Origin: Hyphococcus sp.
GTDB taxonomy: Bacteria > Pseudomonadota > Alphaproteobacteria > Caulobacterales > Parvularculaceae
Direction of reading: 5' to 3'
Assembly (NCBI GenBank): GCA_028284345.1
Contig: JANQRY010000008.1
Span: 620,001-684,000 of the forward strand
Length of the DNA stretch: 64,000 nt
Shown here: one piece after another, positions 18,282 to 27,508 of the stretch
Position numbering within the stretch: the stretch's first letter is position 1
Layout of the letters: each line of letters begins with the position of its first letter
The notes under the pieces: generated by a model
The model's input: the letters and a program-made list of their open reading frames with translations, nothing else
What the model was told of the DNA's origin: nothing
The model's database searches: none
Made by a program: the position numbers and the translations under genes

Positions 18282-18297
18282 TTAATAGCAGGTTAAT
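18282..18297 (+). promoter_or_regulatory. Candidate CtrA box upstream of the PDT-like membrane protein
   Basis: TTAA-TAGCAGG-TTAAT, the correct seven-base spacing, ending 38 bases before the ATG at 18336. The match is to the core palindrome only (no C after the second half-site). Confidence 0.45.
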
Positions 18298-18335
18298 CTC
18301 GGAGGCATTGAGGGAGACAGTGTGGGGCCTCGAAG

Positions 18336-20222
18336 ATGGCGGACGGCGCGTCAAGGTTGTTTAAACGACGGTCGATGATGGCCTATGCCGAGGACGCCGA
18401 TCCGCGGTTTTCCGATAAACCGTCGGAGGCGTCCAAACCAAGCGACAAGCCGCGTCCGCGCATCGCCTTTACCGGCGAGGAGTGGGGCTTCGGCTATCAG
18501 GCGACGGACAAGTTCCTGCGCCGGGCGCGCGCCTCGGGCACCGTGCCGGACGCCGGGTTCGGGGCCATCAACGCGAAGGTCGAGCGCGAGTTCGACGATG
18601 CGAGCAAGAACAACAAGTTTGAATACGCTGACCCGGTCACGCAGCCCTTGCGGCTGAAAGAACAGGCGTTGATGGCGGTGAAGCAGGACACCGCGGATTT
18701 TGCGCTTGTGCCGTTTTATAATCCGTATGCGGGGTATGATTACGAAACGCTCCGCGCGATGTCGAACCTCGGCACGCTGCGCGGCGTGCAGCAGGTCGAG
18801 GCGACGGACGATTTGTGTCTCGCGGTGCACGAGTCCCAGCTTTACGACATTATACAGTCGTCTCACCCGGGAACCGGCTTTTCCGCGCTGCAGCGGCGCA
18901 TCCGAAAGGACTGGGGCGCGGTCGACAACGGCAGCGGCAACAATCCCGGCGCCACCGCCGGCGAGCGTGAAAGCGCCGGTTTGCCGATCGACATGGCGGA
19001 TCAGAAACTCATCCGTGACCGGATTGATGTTGTCTTCGCCGGTCCGGAAGCGGCGCGCCGCTCCAAGTCCAAACTCGACGGCCTGCGCGCCGTTGGCGTT
19101 GACGTTCAGGAAATCGCGCAAATGGTCGAGCCCCATCGCGAGCTCGCCAAAATGGCGCGCGCGGCGACGAATTCGAGCCGCGTGACCAATACGACCTTTG
19201 ATCCGGTCAGCGGCGAAACGCGGTTCTTCTCAAGTCTTGGCGCGGAGTCTCAAGGCGCCAAACTGTTCGGCATGGTGCTTCCCTATGAGGTCGCCATGCG
19301 TTCGTCCGACTACGTCATTATCGACCACAAGTTTGATGATGCGACGCCGGCGGCGACCCGGTTCATGATTGTCGAAAACAATCCCGATCACTCGCTTTTC
19401 GAGGACAAGTACCGCACCACTGACGCCAAGACCGGCTATTGGGGCCGGCGCCTGCATGCGGTGGCCGCGCCTGACGGGTCCATCGGCGCCGGCTTTATGC
19501 AGATGATGGGCTACGCGGCGGGCCTCTTGGCGGCGTTTCTTGTCATTTTCGCGGTCTACGGCATTGGCGCAACGTCAACGTCTTTCCTTGAACTTCCCCC
19601 CGCCCTTTCGTGGATGTCATCGCTCACGGCGACCGGCGCCATGGGGTTGGGCGGCCTTGCGGCGCTTGTCGCCTGGGTGCTGCTCTCGGTGCAAAGCGCG
19701 GGAAAACGCGGCGTGCGGGTTCTCCTTGCCTTTCGCCGCGATTCAACCGCTGCGGCGATTGGCGATGTTGAGAACTATCTCAGGAATTTCGGCGTTCCGC
19801 ATAATGTCGTGCGCCTCGATGAGGATTCGAAATCCGGCAAGCCGGCCGATATCGCTCTCGATATCGAATTCGATCCGTCGGATTTCAGCTATGGTCCGTT
19901 CGCGGCGCTGTCCCGCCGCCTGCGCGGCTCCGTCGTCAACGGCGCCCTGAAAAAGTCCTTCCAGCGCTGGAAGAACCGCGGCGTGCGCGTGTTGGCGGCA
20001 ATGCCGTTCGAGCCGGACGCCGAGCGCGCAGGCGAGCGCCACATGGCGAACGCGCAGCTTGCAAAACACAAACCCCGCCGCTGGTGGCGGGAGGCGCCGA
20101 GCGCCCTGTTCGCCGATCTCACCGAAACCTATTTCATCCGGTTCTCGCGGATTGTGTTCTTCTACCTCGCGCCGGCGGCGCTTTTGGCCTTCATCATCTG
20201 GAAGACGCTGCTTAACGGTTAG
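18336..20222 (+). CDS. Membrane protein with prephenate-dehydratase-like domain
   Basis: 628 residues. Residues about 42-345 resemble the periplasmic-binding-like fold of prephenate dehydratase: IAFTGEEWGFGYQA at 43, ALMAVKQDTADFALVPF then YNPYAG at 111-132, and TRFMIVEN at 341-348, the position of the catalytic Thr-Arg-Phe. The ENS of the normal PxENSxxG motif is replaced (PFYNPYAG), and there are long insertions. No ACT domain follows. Instead there are membrane segments at about 387-410 and 430-452, a soluble domain with RRDSTAAAIGDVENYLRNFG, and a C-terminal anchor at about 606-625. Enzyme activity is uncertain. Start codon is a choice between 18336 and 18378. Confidence 0.6.
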   Translation: MADGASRLFKRRSMMAYAEDADPRFSDKPSEASKPSDKPRPRIAFTGEEWGFGYQATDKFLRRARASGTVPDAGFGAINAKVEREFDDASKNNKFEYADPVTQPLRLKEQALMAVKQDTADFALVPFYNPYAGYDYETLRAMSNLGTLRGVQQVEATDDLCLAVHESQLYDIIQSSHPGTGFSALQRRIRKDWGAVDNGSGNNPGATAGERESAGLPIDMADQKLIRDRIDVVFAGPEAARRSKSKLDGLRAVGVDVQEIAQMVEPHRELAKMARAATNSSRVTNTTFDPVSGETRFFSSLGAESQGAKLFGMVLPYEVAMRSSDYVIIDHKFDDATPAATRFMIVENNPDHSLFEDKYRTTDAKTGYWGRRLHAVAAPDGSIGAGFMQMMGYAAGLLAAFLVIFAVYGIGATSTSFLELPPALSWMSSLTATGAMGLGGLAALVAWVLLSVQSAGKRGVRVLLAFRRDSTAAAIGDVENYLRNFGVPHNVVRLDEDSKSGKPADIALDIEFDPSDFSYGPFAALSRRLRGSVVNGALKKSFQRWKNRGVRVLAAMPFEPDAERAGERHMANAQLAKHKPRRWWREAPSALFADLTETYFIRFSRIVFFYLAPAALLAFIIWKTLLNG

Positions 20223-20244
20223 CGCGGGGTTAGCGCGGCGGGGG

Positions 20245-20808
20245 TTAGCGCCGCTGCGGCCGGCTCGATTTCAGGAACACGTAAAACGCCCCGGCGCCGC
20301 CATGGCGCTGATGGGCCTGCGCGACGCGGGCGATGCTTTCGCGCACATCCCGTTCATCGACCCATTCCAGAAACCGCCGGCGCAATATTCCGGGCCCGGA
20401 TGATTTGGCGCCCTTGCCGGTGATGACGAGGACGCAGCGATGATGGCGCGCCTTCGCCCGCGCCAGAAACTGCCTGAGCGCGCCATGGGCTGCGGCCTGG
20501 TTGAACCCGTGAAGATCGAGTGTTGCGTCGATGGGTAAGCGCCCGCGCGCAGCGCGGCGGTCGAGTTTTGGGTCGCCGGCCCGGGTCGCCGGGGACTGGT
20601 TCGCCGAGTGGCTGAACGCGGGCGGTCTATGCGACGGCGGCGCTTTCGCCGGGGCGCTCGCGCCGGGCGGAACGGTCCGTTCGCTCGCCACGCCGGTGGC
20701 GCAGGCCGGGGCCGGCGCGACCGGGGACGCGTGATAGGGCTCGATGCCGCGGGTTACGGCGAACCAGGCCTCGCGGTCGTCCTTGGTGAGGTGACGCTTC
20801 GCTTTCAC
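20245..20808 (-). CDS. Smr domain protein
   Basis: 187 residues. The C-terminal Smr (MutS2-like) domain, about 95-180, has LDLHGFNQAAAHGALRQFLA, the VITGKGAKSSGPGILRR loop and the closing AHQRHGGAGAFYVFLK. The N-terminal half is proline/alanine-rich and disordered. Smr domains are endonuclease or RNA-binding modules, recently linked to ribosome rescue. The ATG overlaps the mltA stop (ATGA), so it is the third gene of the tim44-mltA-smr operon. Confidence 0.93.
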   Translation of the reverse strand: MKAKRHLTKDDREAWFAVTRGIEPYHASPVAPAPACATGVASERTVPPGASAPAKAPPSHRPPAFSHSANQSPATRAGDPKLDRRAARGRLPIDATLDLHGFNQAAAHGALRQFLARAKARHHRCVLVITGKGAKSSGPGILRRRFLEWVDERDVRESIARVAQAHQRHGGAGAFYVFLKSSRPQRR

Positions 20809-22184
20809 GATGACGGCTCGCGGGCGGCGAGCGCCTCGGCGCGGGCGCTTGGCAACAAGATGAAAAGACGCCCCTTCGCATTCATGGCGCCGGCGCGCGC
20901 GGCGGCATCGTCGCCCGCCCCCCAGAAAAAATCGCCGCGCACGGGACCGCGAATGGCCCCGCCCGTATCCTGTGCAATCATCAGCCTACGGATCGGCTCC
21001 GCGCCGGCGGTCGGGACAGGCTCAATGTCGACGAAAGCCGGCGCGCCGAGGGCGTGAAAGCGCCGGTCGACAGCGAGGCTGCGCCCGGGCAGAAGCGGCG
21101 CCCCATGCGCGCCGATGGGGCCGAAACCTTCCGGCGGCGGCTCCAGCGGGCGAAAAAAGACGTAGGATTCGTTTTCCTCGCGCAAGCCCCGCGCGTCTTC
21201 CTTGCTTGCGCCGGCCAGCCAGTCGCGGATCGACTGCATCGACGCCTCGGCGACAGTCATGGCGCCGCGCTCCACCAGAATGCGGCCGATCGCCGTGTAG
21301 GGGCGACCGTTGGCGCCGTCATAGCCGACGCGCAGGGTCTCGCCGTCGTCAAAAGCGATCCGGCCGGACCCTTGGATCTGCAGGAAAAAGAGATCGTCCG
21401 GGTCGAGCCAGGCGAGCGGCTCGGCGCGGCCGTCAAGCGCGCCGTCATTGATCGCGCGCCGCGCTGGATAGGGAACGAGACGCGCGCCCTCAAGGCGCCC
21501 GGCGACGCGTTCGCCCGCAAGGTCGGGGCGGAACTGGCCAAGCTCCACATCGATGAGGTCATCCGGACGCTGATAAAGCGGCGTTGTGAAGCGGCCCCGC
21601 GGCGCGCGGCGGCCCTTGTAAATCGGCTCGAAATATCCCGTGAAGACGCCCTGTTCCTCGATCCGCGGCGGGCTCCCGCGGGCCGGGCCGTCGCTTAACG
21701 GCGCGCGCTTGGCGAGCACCTCGACGGGGCGGAACGCCGTTTCGAAAAACCCCCGGACGGCGGCGTTCCACGCCGCTTCGTCGCTATAGGCGTCCCGCTC
21801 AAGCGCGCGCGCGGCGTCGCAGGCTTCCTTCCAGTCCGCAGCCTCGCCGGCGAGCGACCAGTTTTCATAATCGGGCCCGAGATTTTCGAGCGCGTTCGCC
21901 GGCGCGTCGGCGCGCCGTTCGGCGATCCGCTCGCATGACTGAAAAAAGGCGGGCAGCGCCGCGGCGACATTGTCCTCGCGCCAACCGGGCAGCGCATCAT
22001 AGCCGACAAGGCGAAAAACGGGCGATGGGGCTCCGTAGGCGTCGTCGTCTATCTGGCGCGGGGGCGCCAACGGAATAATCCCTGTAAAGACGATCGCGAA
22101 GGCGATCAACGCGACGCCGACGCCGACGCCGGCGAAGACGAGACTTTGTTTCAGGGTCGGGGATTTTTTGGGCGCAGCATCCAT
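20805..22184 (-). CDS. mltA: Membrane-bound lytic murein transglycosylase A
   Basis: About 459 residues from the ATG at 22184 (an in-frame GTG lies two codons upstream). An N-terminal membrane anchor (about 12-36) is followed by the MltA domain (GVFTGYFEPIYKGRR, DLFFLQIQGSGRI, GYDGANGRPYTAIG) and the 3D domain with the catalytic Asp region (AQDTGGAIRGPVRGDFFWG). It cleaves peptidoglycan to anhydro-muropeptides. It lacks a lipobox and is instead tethered by a transmembrane helix. Downstream of tim44-like by 32 bases. Confidence 0.95.
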   Translation of the reverse strand: MDAAPKKSPTLKQSLVFAGVGVGVALIAFAIVFTGIIPLAPPRQIDDDAYGAPSPVFRLVGYDALPGWREDNVAAALPAFFQSCERIAERRADAPANALENLGPDYENWSLAGEAADWKEACDAARALERDAYSDEAAWNAAVRGFFETAFRPVEVLAKRAPLSDGPARGSPPRIEEQGVFTGYFEPIYKGRRAPRGRFTTPLYQRPDDLIDVELGQFRPDLAGERVAGRLEGARLVPYPARRAINDGALDGRAEPLAWLDPDDLFFLQIQGSGRIAFDDGETLRVGYDGANGRPYTAIGRILVERGAMTVAEASMQSIRDWLAGASKEDARGLREENESYVFFRPLEPPPEGFGPIGAHGAPLLPGRSLAVDRRFHALGAPAFVDIEPVPTAGAEPIRRLMIAQDTGGAIRGPVRGDFFWGAGDDAAARAGAMNAKGRLFILLPSARAEALAAREPSS

Positions 22185-22216
22185 GGTCACGAGGGCCCGT
22201 CCCGCGAAAAAAAGGA

Positions 22217-22858
22217 TCAGGCCGCGCCGGTGGCGATCAGCATCCAGTTCGGATCGCGGCTCGCCCGTTTGCGCGCAAACGTCCAGCGGTCCCTGACGAG
22301 GTCGATGCGGTTCGGATCGCCGTCAATGACATTGCCGTCCTTGTCGCGGGTGACGCGCACCTGGTTCGAGGTGAACTCGGTGACGGCGGTCATCCACTCC
22401 TCGTCCACCGCCGCGTCAACGATGGCGGCGTGTTCGATGCCGACAAACTTCACGTCGGCGGCATGCTCGGCTTTTTCGCGCGAGATGACCGCCTGTTTGA
22501 ATGCGTCGTAGACGCTGTCGCCGAGAAAGGCCCGGATCGATTTCAGATCGCCCGAAGCGAACGCCTCGACGATCATTTCATAGGCCATGCGCGCGCCGGC
22601 GAGATACTGGTTCTCGTCGAAATCGGCGTCGGCCTCGCGCAGGACCCGGGCGTTGGTGGAAACGGCGCGCACGGGCTCGCCGGCTTCGTCCTCCTCGGCC
22701 CGGTCGGGTTCGGCGCTTACGTCATCCTCGGCGCGCCGTTGCAGGCGCGCGTCAATTTCGTGGCGCGCCTCATGCCCCGTCCGCGTGCCTAGCACGGAAA
22801 ACAAACGGAACAGCACAAAGCCCGCTACGCCAATGAAAAAGAGGAGAACTGGGTCCAT
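22217..22858 (-). CDS. Tim44/TimA-like domain protein
   Basis: From the ATG at 22858, 213 residues. One N-terminal membrane helix (MDPVLLFFIGVAGFVLFRLF), a charged linker rich in Glu and Asp, then a Tim44-like domain (ARMAYEMIVEAFASGDLKSI and FVGIEHAAIVDAAVDEEWMT to the end). Alphaproteobacterial members are thought to be ancestors of mitochondrial Tim44, but their bacterial role is not settled. It is divergent from fxsA and secB, the standard arrangement in this class. Confidence 0.93.
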   Translation of the reverse strand: MDPVLLFFIGVAGFVLFRLFSVLGTRTGHEARHEIDARLQRRAEDDVSAEPDRAEEDEAGEPVRAVSTNARVLREADADFDENQYLAGARMAYEMIVEAFASGDLKSIRAFLGDSVYDAFKQAVISREKAEHAADVKFVGIEHAAIVDAAVDEEWMTAVTEFTSNQVRVTRDKDGNVIDGDPNRIDLVRDRWTFARKRASRDPNWMLIATGAA

Positions 22859-22943
22859 AATGCTCTCAGCACACCACAAAAAGCTTAATTTTGCGCCATC
22901 GCCCCCTATATAGGCGCGAAAACACGGAATACACCAGACACCT

Positions 22944-23342
22944 ATGGCATTACTGCTTGTTATCCTCTTCGTAATCGCGCCGATCGTGGAAATTTACGTG
23001 CTTCTGACGGCCGGAAGCGCTTTCGGCGTGTTGCCGGTGGTCGCCGCCTGCGTCGCCACCGCTATTCTCGGCGGGGCGCTGATCCGGCTCCAGGGCCTTG
23101 CCGCCATGAATGCGGCGCGCCGCGACATGGATGAGGGGCGCCCGCCCGTCGCCTCCGCCGTCGATGGCGCGCTCCTGCTGGTCGCCGCCCCGTTTCTGAT
23201 GACGCCCGGTTTCGTTACGGACGCGCTTGGATTTGCGCTCCTGATCCCGCCGGTGCGGCGCTGGCTCGGACGGCGCGCGCTCGCTGCGATCAAGCGGCGG
23301 ATCGAGCGCGGCGAGGCGCGCGTCACCATTATCGAACGATAG
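22944..23342 (+). CDS. fxsA: FxsA family membrane protein
   Basis: 132 residues with three to four hydrophobic segments and the FxsA hallmarks (PIVEIYVLLTAGSAFG, GGALIRLQGLAAMNAARRDM and PFLMTPGFVTDALGFALLIP). E. coli FxsA overproduction alleviates phage T7 exclusion by F plasmid. The normal role is unknown. It lies between the tim44-like gene and secB. Confidence 0.95.
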   Translation: MALLLVILFVIAPIVEIYVLLTAGSAFGVLPVVAACVATAILGGALIRLQGLAAMNAARRDMDEGRPPVASAVDGALLLVAAPFLMTPGFVTDALGFALLIPPVRRWLGRRALAAIKRRIERGEARVTIIER

Positions 23343-23452
23343 GGACGGCGCTGCGGCGATCGGGTTGCGGGCCCGGCGCCTGACGTGTATGGAGCCGCGT
23401 TCCGGTCGCCAGCCGCTTCGCCGAGGCGACGACATCCAAAGACGGTATCCCC

Positions 23453-23980
23453 ATGTCCGAAACTCCGAACCCCAGCGGCAATGGCGGGCCCGCCGCGCCC
23501 GATAACGCCAACGCCCCCAGTTTTCTCGTCCTGGCGCAGTATCTGAAGGATCTTTCTTTCGAAAGCCCGCACGCGCCGGCCGTGTTCCAAAACGTCAAGT
23601 CGCCGAAAATGGACGTCAATGTGGACGTCAATGCGCGCAACTTTGCGCCGGACCAGTATGAGGTCGAGCTTTCCGTTTCGGCCAAGGCCAAGAATGAGAA
23701 CGATGCGGTCTTTATCGTCGAAGCGTCCTACGCCGGCGCGTTCGAGATCAAGAACATGCCGCGCGAGCAGCTCGAAGGCGTCATGTTGGTGGAATGTCCG
23801 CGCCTTCTCTTTCCCTTTATGCGCCAGATCATCGCCGATGCGACCCGGAACGGAAACTTCCCGCCACTGATGCTGGAGCCGATCGACTTCATGGCCATTT
23901 TCCTGGCCAACAAGCAACGCCAGCAACAGGCGGGGGCTGATAACGGCGCCGCTGCGGCGCCGGTCGATCAGAACGCTTAA
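23453..23980 (+). CDS. secB: Protein-export chaperone SecB
   Basis: 175 residues. The SecB core is clear: FLVLAQYLKDLSFESPHAP, VDVNARNFAPDQYEVELSVS and VECPRLLFPFMRQIIADATR then PPLMLEPIDF. SecB tetramers keep preproteins unfolded and hand them to SecA. It follows fxsA by about 110 bases and converges on the YcxB-like gene with only 8 bases between stops. Confidence 0.98.
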   Translation: MSETPNPSGNGGPAAPDNANAPSFLVLAQYLKDLSFESPHAPAVFQNVKSPKMDVNVDVNARNFAPDQYEVELSVSAKAKNENDAVFIVEASYAGAFEIKNMPREQLEGVMLVECPRLLFPFMRQIIADATRNGNFPPLMLEPIDFMAIFLANKQRQQQAGADNGAAAAPVDQNA

Positions 23981-23988
23981 GTCCACAT

Positions 23989-25368
23989 CTAACTGAGCGC
24001 TGCTGCGCGGGCTTTCGCCGCTATTCGCACGGCGTCGATGGCGCTCCCTTTCGCTTTTTTGCCCGGCGCCGCTTTTGGCGCGGCAGCTGGCGGCAGCGCT
24101 TTTGGCGCGGGGTTCCGGGGAAGCGCCTTGGCGGCGCGCCGGGCGGGCAGCGCTTTCGGCGCGCTCGCTTTTTTCGCGCCGGGGGACAGCCCCCGCGTCA
24201 GGCGCGCGCTCCTATGCGCCGCGGTCTGTTTCTGCGCGGCGTTGATCTGGGCGCGCGCATAATTTGCGAACGCCTGAAAGTGAACCTTATCCAGAAAGGC
24301 GCGCTTGGGCGCGGGCAGAACAGTCTGGGGCGTCAGCATCAGATAAGCGGTCAACGGACAATTCACGAACCGCTCAAACACCGTCCACGGATAGATTTCC
24401 TCGCCGTCGCCGCGCGTCACGCACACGCCGCTTTTAAAGAGCGTAATGCTGATCAGCTCGGACTGGGCGTAGGGCCAGCGCGCGCCCTTTCTGAACGGAT
24501 GCGCGGGCCCGCGAAAGAGTTCGCCGTTCAAGATGAAAATCAGAACGGCGGAAAACAGCGCGGTCAACGCGACGGCGCCGGCCGCAAGATTTAAGGTCGC
24601 GACATAGCCATAGGCGGCAAGGCCCGCGGCGGCGAGGGAGAAAAACAAAAGAACCGGCGGCCAGGCGGGCCACTGAAAGGTTTGCCGGAAAACCGCCAGC
24701 GGGCCGTCGAACCGATCGGCGTAGAGCCGCCGGTACTCGTCATAGTCCTGTTTTGTGCATTCAAAGGCGATCTTGTGGGGGTTGGCGCCGGCGTCTTCGC
24801 GACAGGAGAGCTTGCTGGAAATCGCCGGCCCGTGGATGCGCACGAGTTTTTCATAAAGGGCGGGATCGGCGAGCCCGTCTTTCGGCATAAAGGCGAAGAC
24901 TTCGCCGCGCCGCCAGAAAACGATGTTTGATTTTGTCTCGGCGATGCGATCGAGCCCGGCCCAGCGTATTTTTCGCGTGGCTTTCGCGCCTTTTTTGATC
25001 AGGGCCTTGTCGGTGAAAAAGAATTCAAACCGCCCGACGGTAAGGCCGTGCTTGACCCGTTCTCGCCGCGTCGCGGCGCGCAACTTGCGCCGCGCCTTGA
25101 ACAACAGCGCGCCGATGAAAATCACCGCGGCGATCAGCACGACGGAAACGCCAAGCGCCGCCGCGGGTTCGCGCAAGGGAGCGGCGTTCATACGCGCGTC
25201 GGCAAGCACCTGAAACGACCGCCAGGCCGCCGCGCCGGCGGCGGCCGCGGCGGCGGCGATAATCGCGCAGGACGCCGACAGGATGATTGTCCGGCGATTG
25301 ACGCGCTTTCCGGTTTCATTGTGCAGGCGTTGCAGATCCTGCTCGTCAATATCGACGCGTATGGCCAT
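23989..25368 (-). CDS. YcxB-like membrane protein with repetitive basic tail
   Basis: 459 residues. Two membrane segments (about 28-50 and 70-90), a YcxB-like beta region (RFEFFFTDKALIKKG ... NIVFWRRGEVFAFMPKDGL, about 112-165), a second pair of membrane segments (about 225-275) and a second similar beta region (LISITLFKSGVCVTR to LPAPKRAFLD, about 305-355). The last 80 residues are low-complexity, with repeated PKALP/AKALP units and many lysines. I do not recognise a specific function. Confidence 0.7.
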   Translation of the reverse strand: MAIRVDIDEQDLQRLHNETGKRVNRRTIILSASCAIIAAAAAAAGAAAWRSFQVLADARMNAAPLREPAAALGVSVVLIAAVIFIGALLFKARRKLRAATRRERVKHGLTVGRFEFFFTDKALIKKGAKATRKIRWAGLDRIAETKSNIVFWRRGEVFAFMPKDGLADPALYEKLVRIHGPAISSKLSCREDAGANPHKIAFECTKQDYDEYRRLYADRFDGPLAVFRQTFQWPAWPPVLLFFSLAAAGLAAYGYVATLNLAAGAVALTALFSAVLIFILNGELFRGPAHPFRKGARWPYAQSELISITLFKSGVCVTRGDGEEIYPWTVFERFVNCPLTAYLMLTPQTVLPAPKRAFLDKVHFQAFANYARAQINAAQKQTAAHRSARLTRGLSPGAKKASAPKALPARRAAKALPRNPAPKALPPAAAPKAAPGKKAKGSAIDAVRIAAKARAAALS

Positions 25369-25484
25369 GGAGCGACCTGAATTTGCCTATTCGGAATTAT
25401 TCAGCCCCGCGCAAAAGAGTCGTGAAACTCCGCGCCGATATTTTATGAAAAAACGCTTCAAAAAAACGGCGTTCCGCTCAAACG

Positions 25485-25510
25485 AAAAGGCCCCGCCGAA
25501 GCGGGGCCTT
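25485..25510 (-). terminator. Rho-independent terminator after the M2 peptidase gene
   Basis: Stem GGCCCCGC / GCGGGGCC with loop CGAA. Read on the minus strand it is followed by TTTT (AAAA at 25485-25488). It lies 26 bases past the peptidase stop. Confidence 0.9.
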
Positions 25511-25535
25511 TGCCGCGTTCATCCACAGGGCGGCG

Positions 25536-27419
25536 TTACCAGCCGCAGGTCCGCTCGGCGTTCTGGTCTTTCAGCCAGACCATCAGCGGGTCGAAATATT
25601 CAACGATCGCCGATCCGTCCATTTCGCGCGCGCCGGTGAAGGCCGCGAGGGCTTCCGGCCATGGTTCGGCCGCGCCCATTTCGAGCATGGCGTTGAAGCG
25701 CGCGCCGACCGCTTTCGATCCGTAAACGGAACAGCGGTGGAGCGGGCCTTCCCAGCCGGCAAGGTCGCAGGCCGCTTTGTGGAACTGGAACTGCAGGACG
25801 CGCGCGAGGAAATACCGCTCATAGGAAACGTTTGCGGGAATGTGATACTTCCCGCCCGGATCGAAGTCGGCGGCGCTTCGCTCCACCGGCGGGCGGATGC
25901 CCTGATATTGCGTGCGCAGGGCCCACCAGCCTTCATTGTAAGTCTCCGGCGTCAGTTCGCCGGAAAAAACCTGCCAGCGCCATTTGTCCATGAGGAGACC
26001 GAAGGGCAGGAAAGCAACGCCTTCGAGGGCTTCGGTCATCAACAGGCCGACGTCTTTTGATGCGTCCGGGACCTCGTCGATCAGGCCCACTTGCTTGAGG
26101 TAAGTCGGCGTGATCGACAGCGTGATCATGTCGCCAATGGCTTCGTGAAAGCCGCCATTGGCGCCGGTCTGAAACAGCACCGACCGATCCTGATAGGCGC
26201 GCTGGTAATAATTGTGGCCCAGCTCGTGATGCACCGTGCGGAAGTCGTCGGCGTTCACCTTGGTGCACATTTTCACGCGAATGTCGTCGGCCCAGTCGAG
26301 GTCCCAGGCCGAGGCGTGGCAGGCAACCTCGCGGTCGGCCGGCTTGGTCAGCATGGAGCGCTCCCAGAAGGTCTCGGGCAGCGGATCAAAGCCGAGGGAA
26401 GAGAAGAAATTCTCGCCGGCCTCGAAAATCTTGACCGGCGTATAGTCGTTGGCGACCAGTTGCTCCGTCAGACTATAGGACGGCGCCGCGCCTTCCGGCT
26501 CGACAAGATCGTTGATGTTGCCCCAGCTCTGGGCCCACATATTGCCGAGTAGATCGGCGCGGATCGGTTGATCGAGGGGGACAATATCATCCCCATACTG
26601 CTCGTTCAGCCTGGCGCGCACATGACAATGGAGTTCGTCGTAAAGCGGCTTCACCTGATCCCATAAACGATCCATCTCTGCGGCGAAGGCGTAGGGCGTC
26701 ATGTCGTAACGCGATCGCCACATGGCGCCGGCGTCGGCATAGCCAAGCTCCTGCGCGCCTTCATTGGCGAGGGCGACCATTTTTGCGTAATCGGACTTGA
26801 TGGAATTGCCGTCGTCATCGGCGGCGATCGGCACGTCGCGCCATTTGGTCCAGATTTCCTGTAGCCGCGCCGGATCGCGGATCTCGCCCATCATGGTTTC
26901 GAGCGTCGATCGGGGAACCTCCTCGCCGTCAAGCTCGATCTTGCCGGTTTCATAAGCCGCGCCCATGCGGGTGTTGATCTCGGCAAGCTCGGCCGCGGCG
27001 CCCGGACGCTCCGGGGCCGGAAGATTGACGCCGAGTTTGATCTTCTCAAGCTTGCGCGTCATGTCTTCGGGCAGGTCGAGCCCGTTGAAGCGTTTTGCTT
27101 CGTTAGCGAATTTGACGCCCTGTTCGGTGAATTCCGTATCCGCGTTCGTCACCAGCCAGTTGGTGTCGAAGTTGATATAGGTTGCCTGCACCCAGGAGAC
27201 GCGGGCGTAGTACTCGCCAAACTCCCGGGTCCACGCTTCTACTTTTTCGATGAACGCCTCTGCGTCCTCGCGGGTCGGCGCGGCTTCCTCGACAAGCATT
27301 TGCGTTTCGCCCTCGGCGGGCTGGCGCGGGGTTTCGCCCGACGCGTCGCCGGCCTGTTCGCCGCAGCCGGCGATGAGCGCCGCCGCGGAGGCGCTGAATA
27401 AAATGGATTTAATGCTCAT
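25536..27419 (-). CDS. M2 family dipeptidyl carboxypeptidase (ACE-like), lipoprotein
   Basis: 627 residues. A lipoprotein signal peptide ends at the lipobox LIAGC (Cys about 19). The catalytic zinc motif is HHELGH (HExxH at 398-402), with the third ligand Glu426 in GGFHEAIGD, exactly 28 residues after the first His as in angiotensin-converting enzyme. The SNIVFD-equivalent regions (SWVQATYINFDTNWL) and C-terminal YGSKAVGARFNAMLEMGAAEPWP also fit peptidase family M2. It probably trims peptides in the periplasm or at the outer membrane. Monocistronic, with its own terminator. Confidence 0.96.
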   Translation of the reverse strand: MSIKSILFSASAAALIAGCGEQAGDASGETPRQPAEGETQMLVEEAAPTREDAEAFIEKVEAWTREFGEYYARVSWVQATYINFDTNWLVTNADTEFTEQGVKFANEAKRFNGLDLPEDMTRKLEKIKLGVNLPAPERPGAAAELAEINTRMGAAYETGKIELDGEEVPRSTLETMMGEIRDPARLQEIWTKWRDVPIAADDDGNSIKSDYAKMVALANEGAQELGYADAGAMWRSRYDMTPYAFAAEMDRLWDQVKPLYDELHCHVRARLNEQYGDDIVPLDQPIRADLLGNMWAQSWGNINDLVEPEGAAPSYSLTEQLVANDYTPVKIFEAGENFFSSLGFDPLPETFWERSMLTKPADREVACHASAWDLDWADDIRVKMCTKVNADDFRTVHHELGHNYYQRAYQDRSVLFQTGANGGFHEAIGDMITLSITPTYLKQVGLIDEVPDASKDVGLLMTEALEGVAFLPFGLLMDKWRWQVFSGELTPETYNEGWWALRTQYQGIRPPVERSAADFDPGGKYHIPANVSYERYFLARVLQFQFHKAACDLAGWEGPLHRCSVYGSKAVGARFNAMLEMGAAEPWPEALAAFTGAREMDGSAIVEYFDPLMVWLKDQNAERTCGW

Positions 27420-27508
27420 GAATGCTCCCTTGACGTGACGCCCCCTTCTGTTGCCGCGGACAGTAGCCGAGCAGGGGCGCCCGCAAAAGGACGCGTTGTA
27501 GCTGGGAT

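Noticed and set aside
24040-24200. Repeated GCTTTTGGCGCGGC-like units as a CRISPR or tandem DNA repeat
   Set aside because: They are codons for the PKALP protein repeats, with irregular spacing and no spacers.
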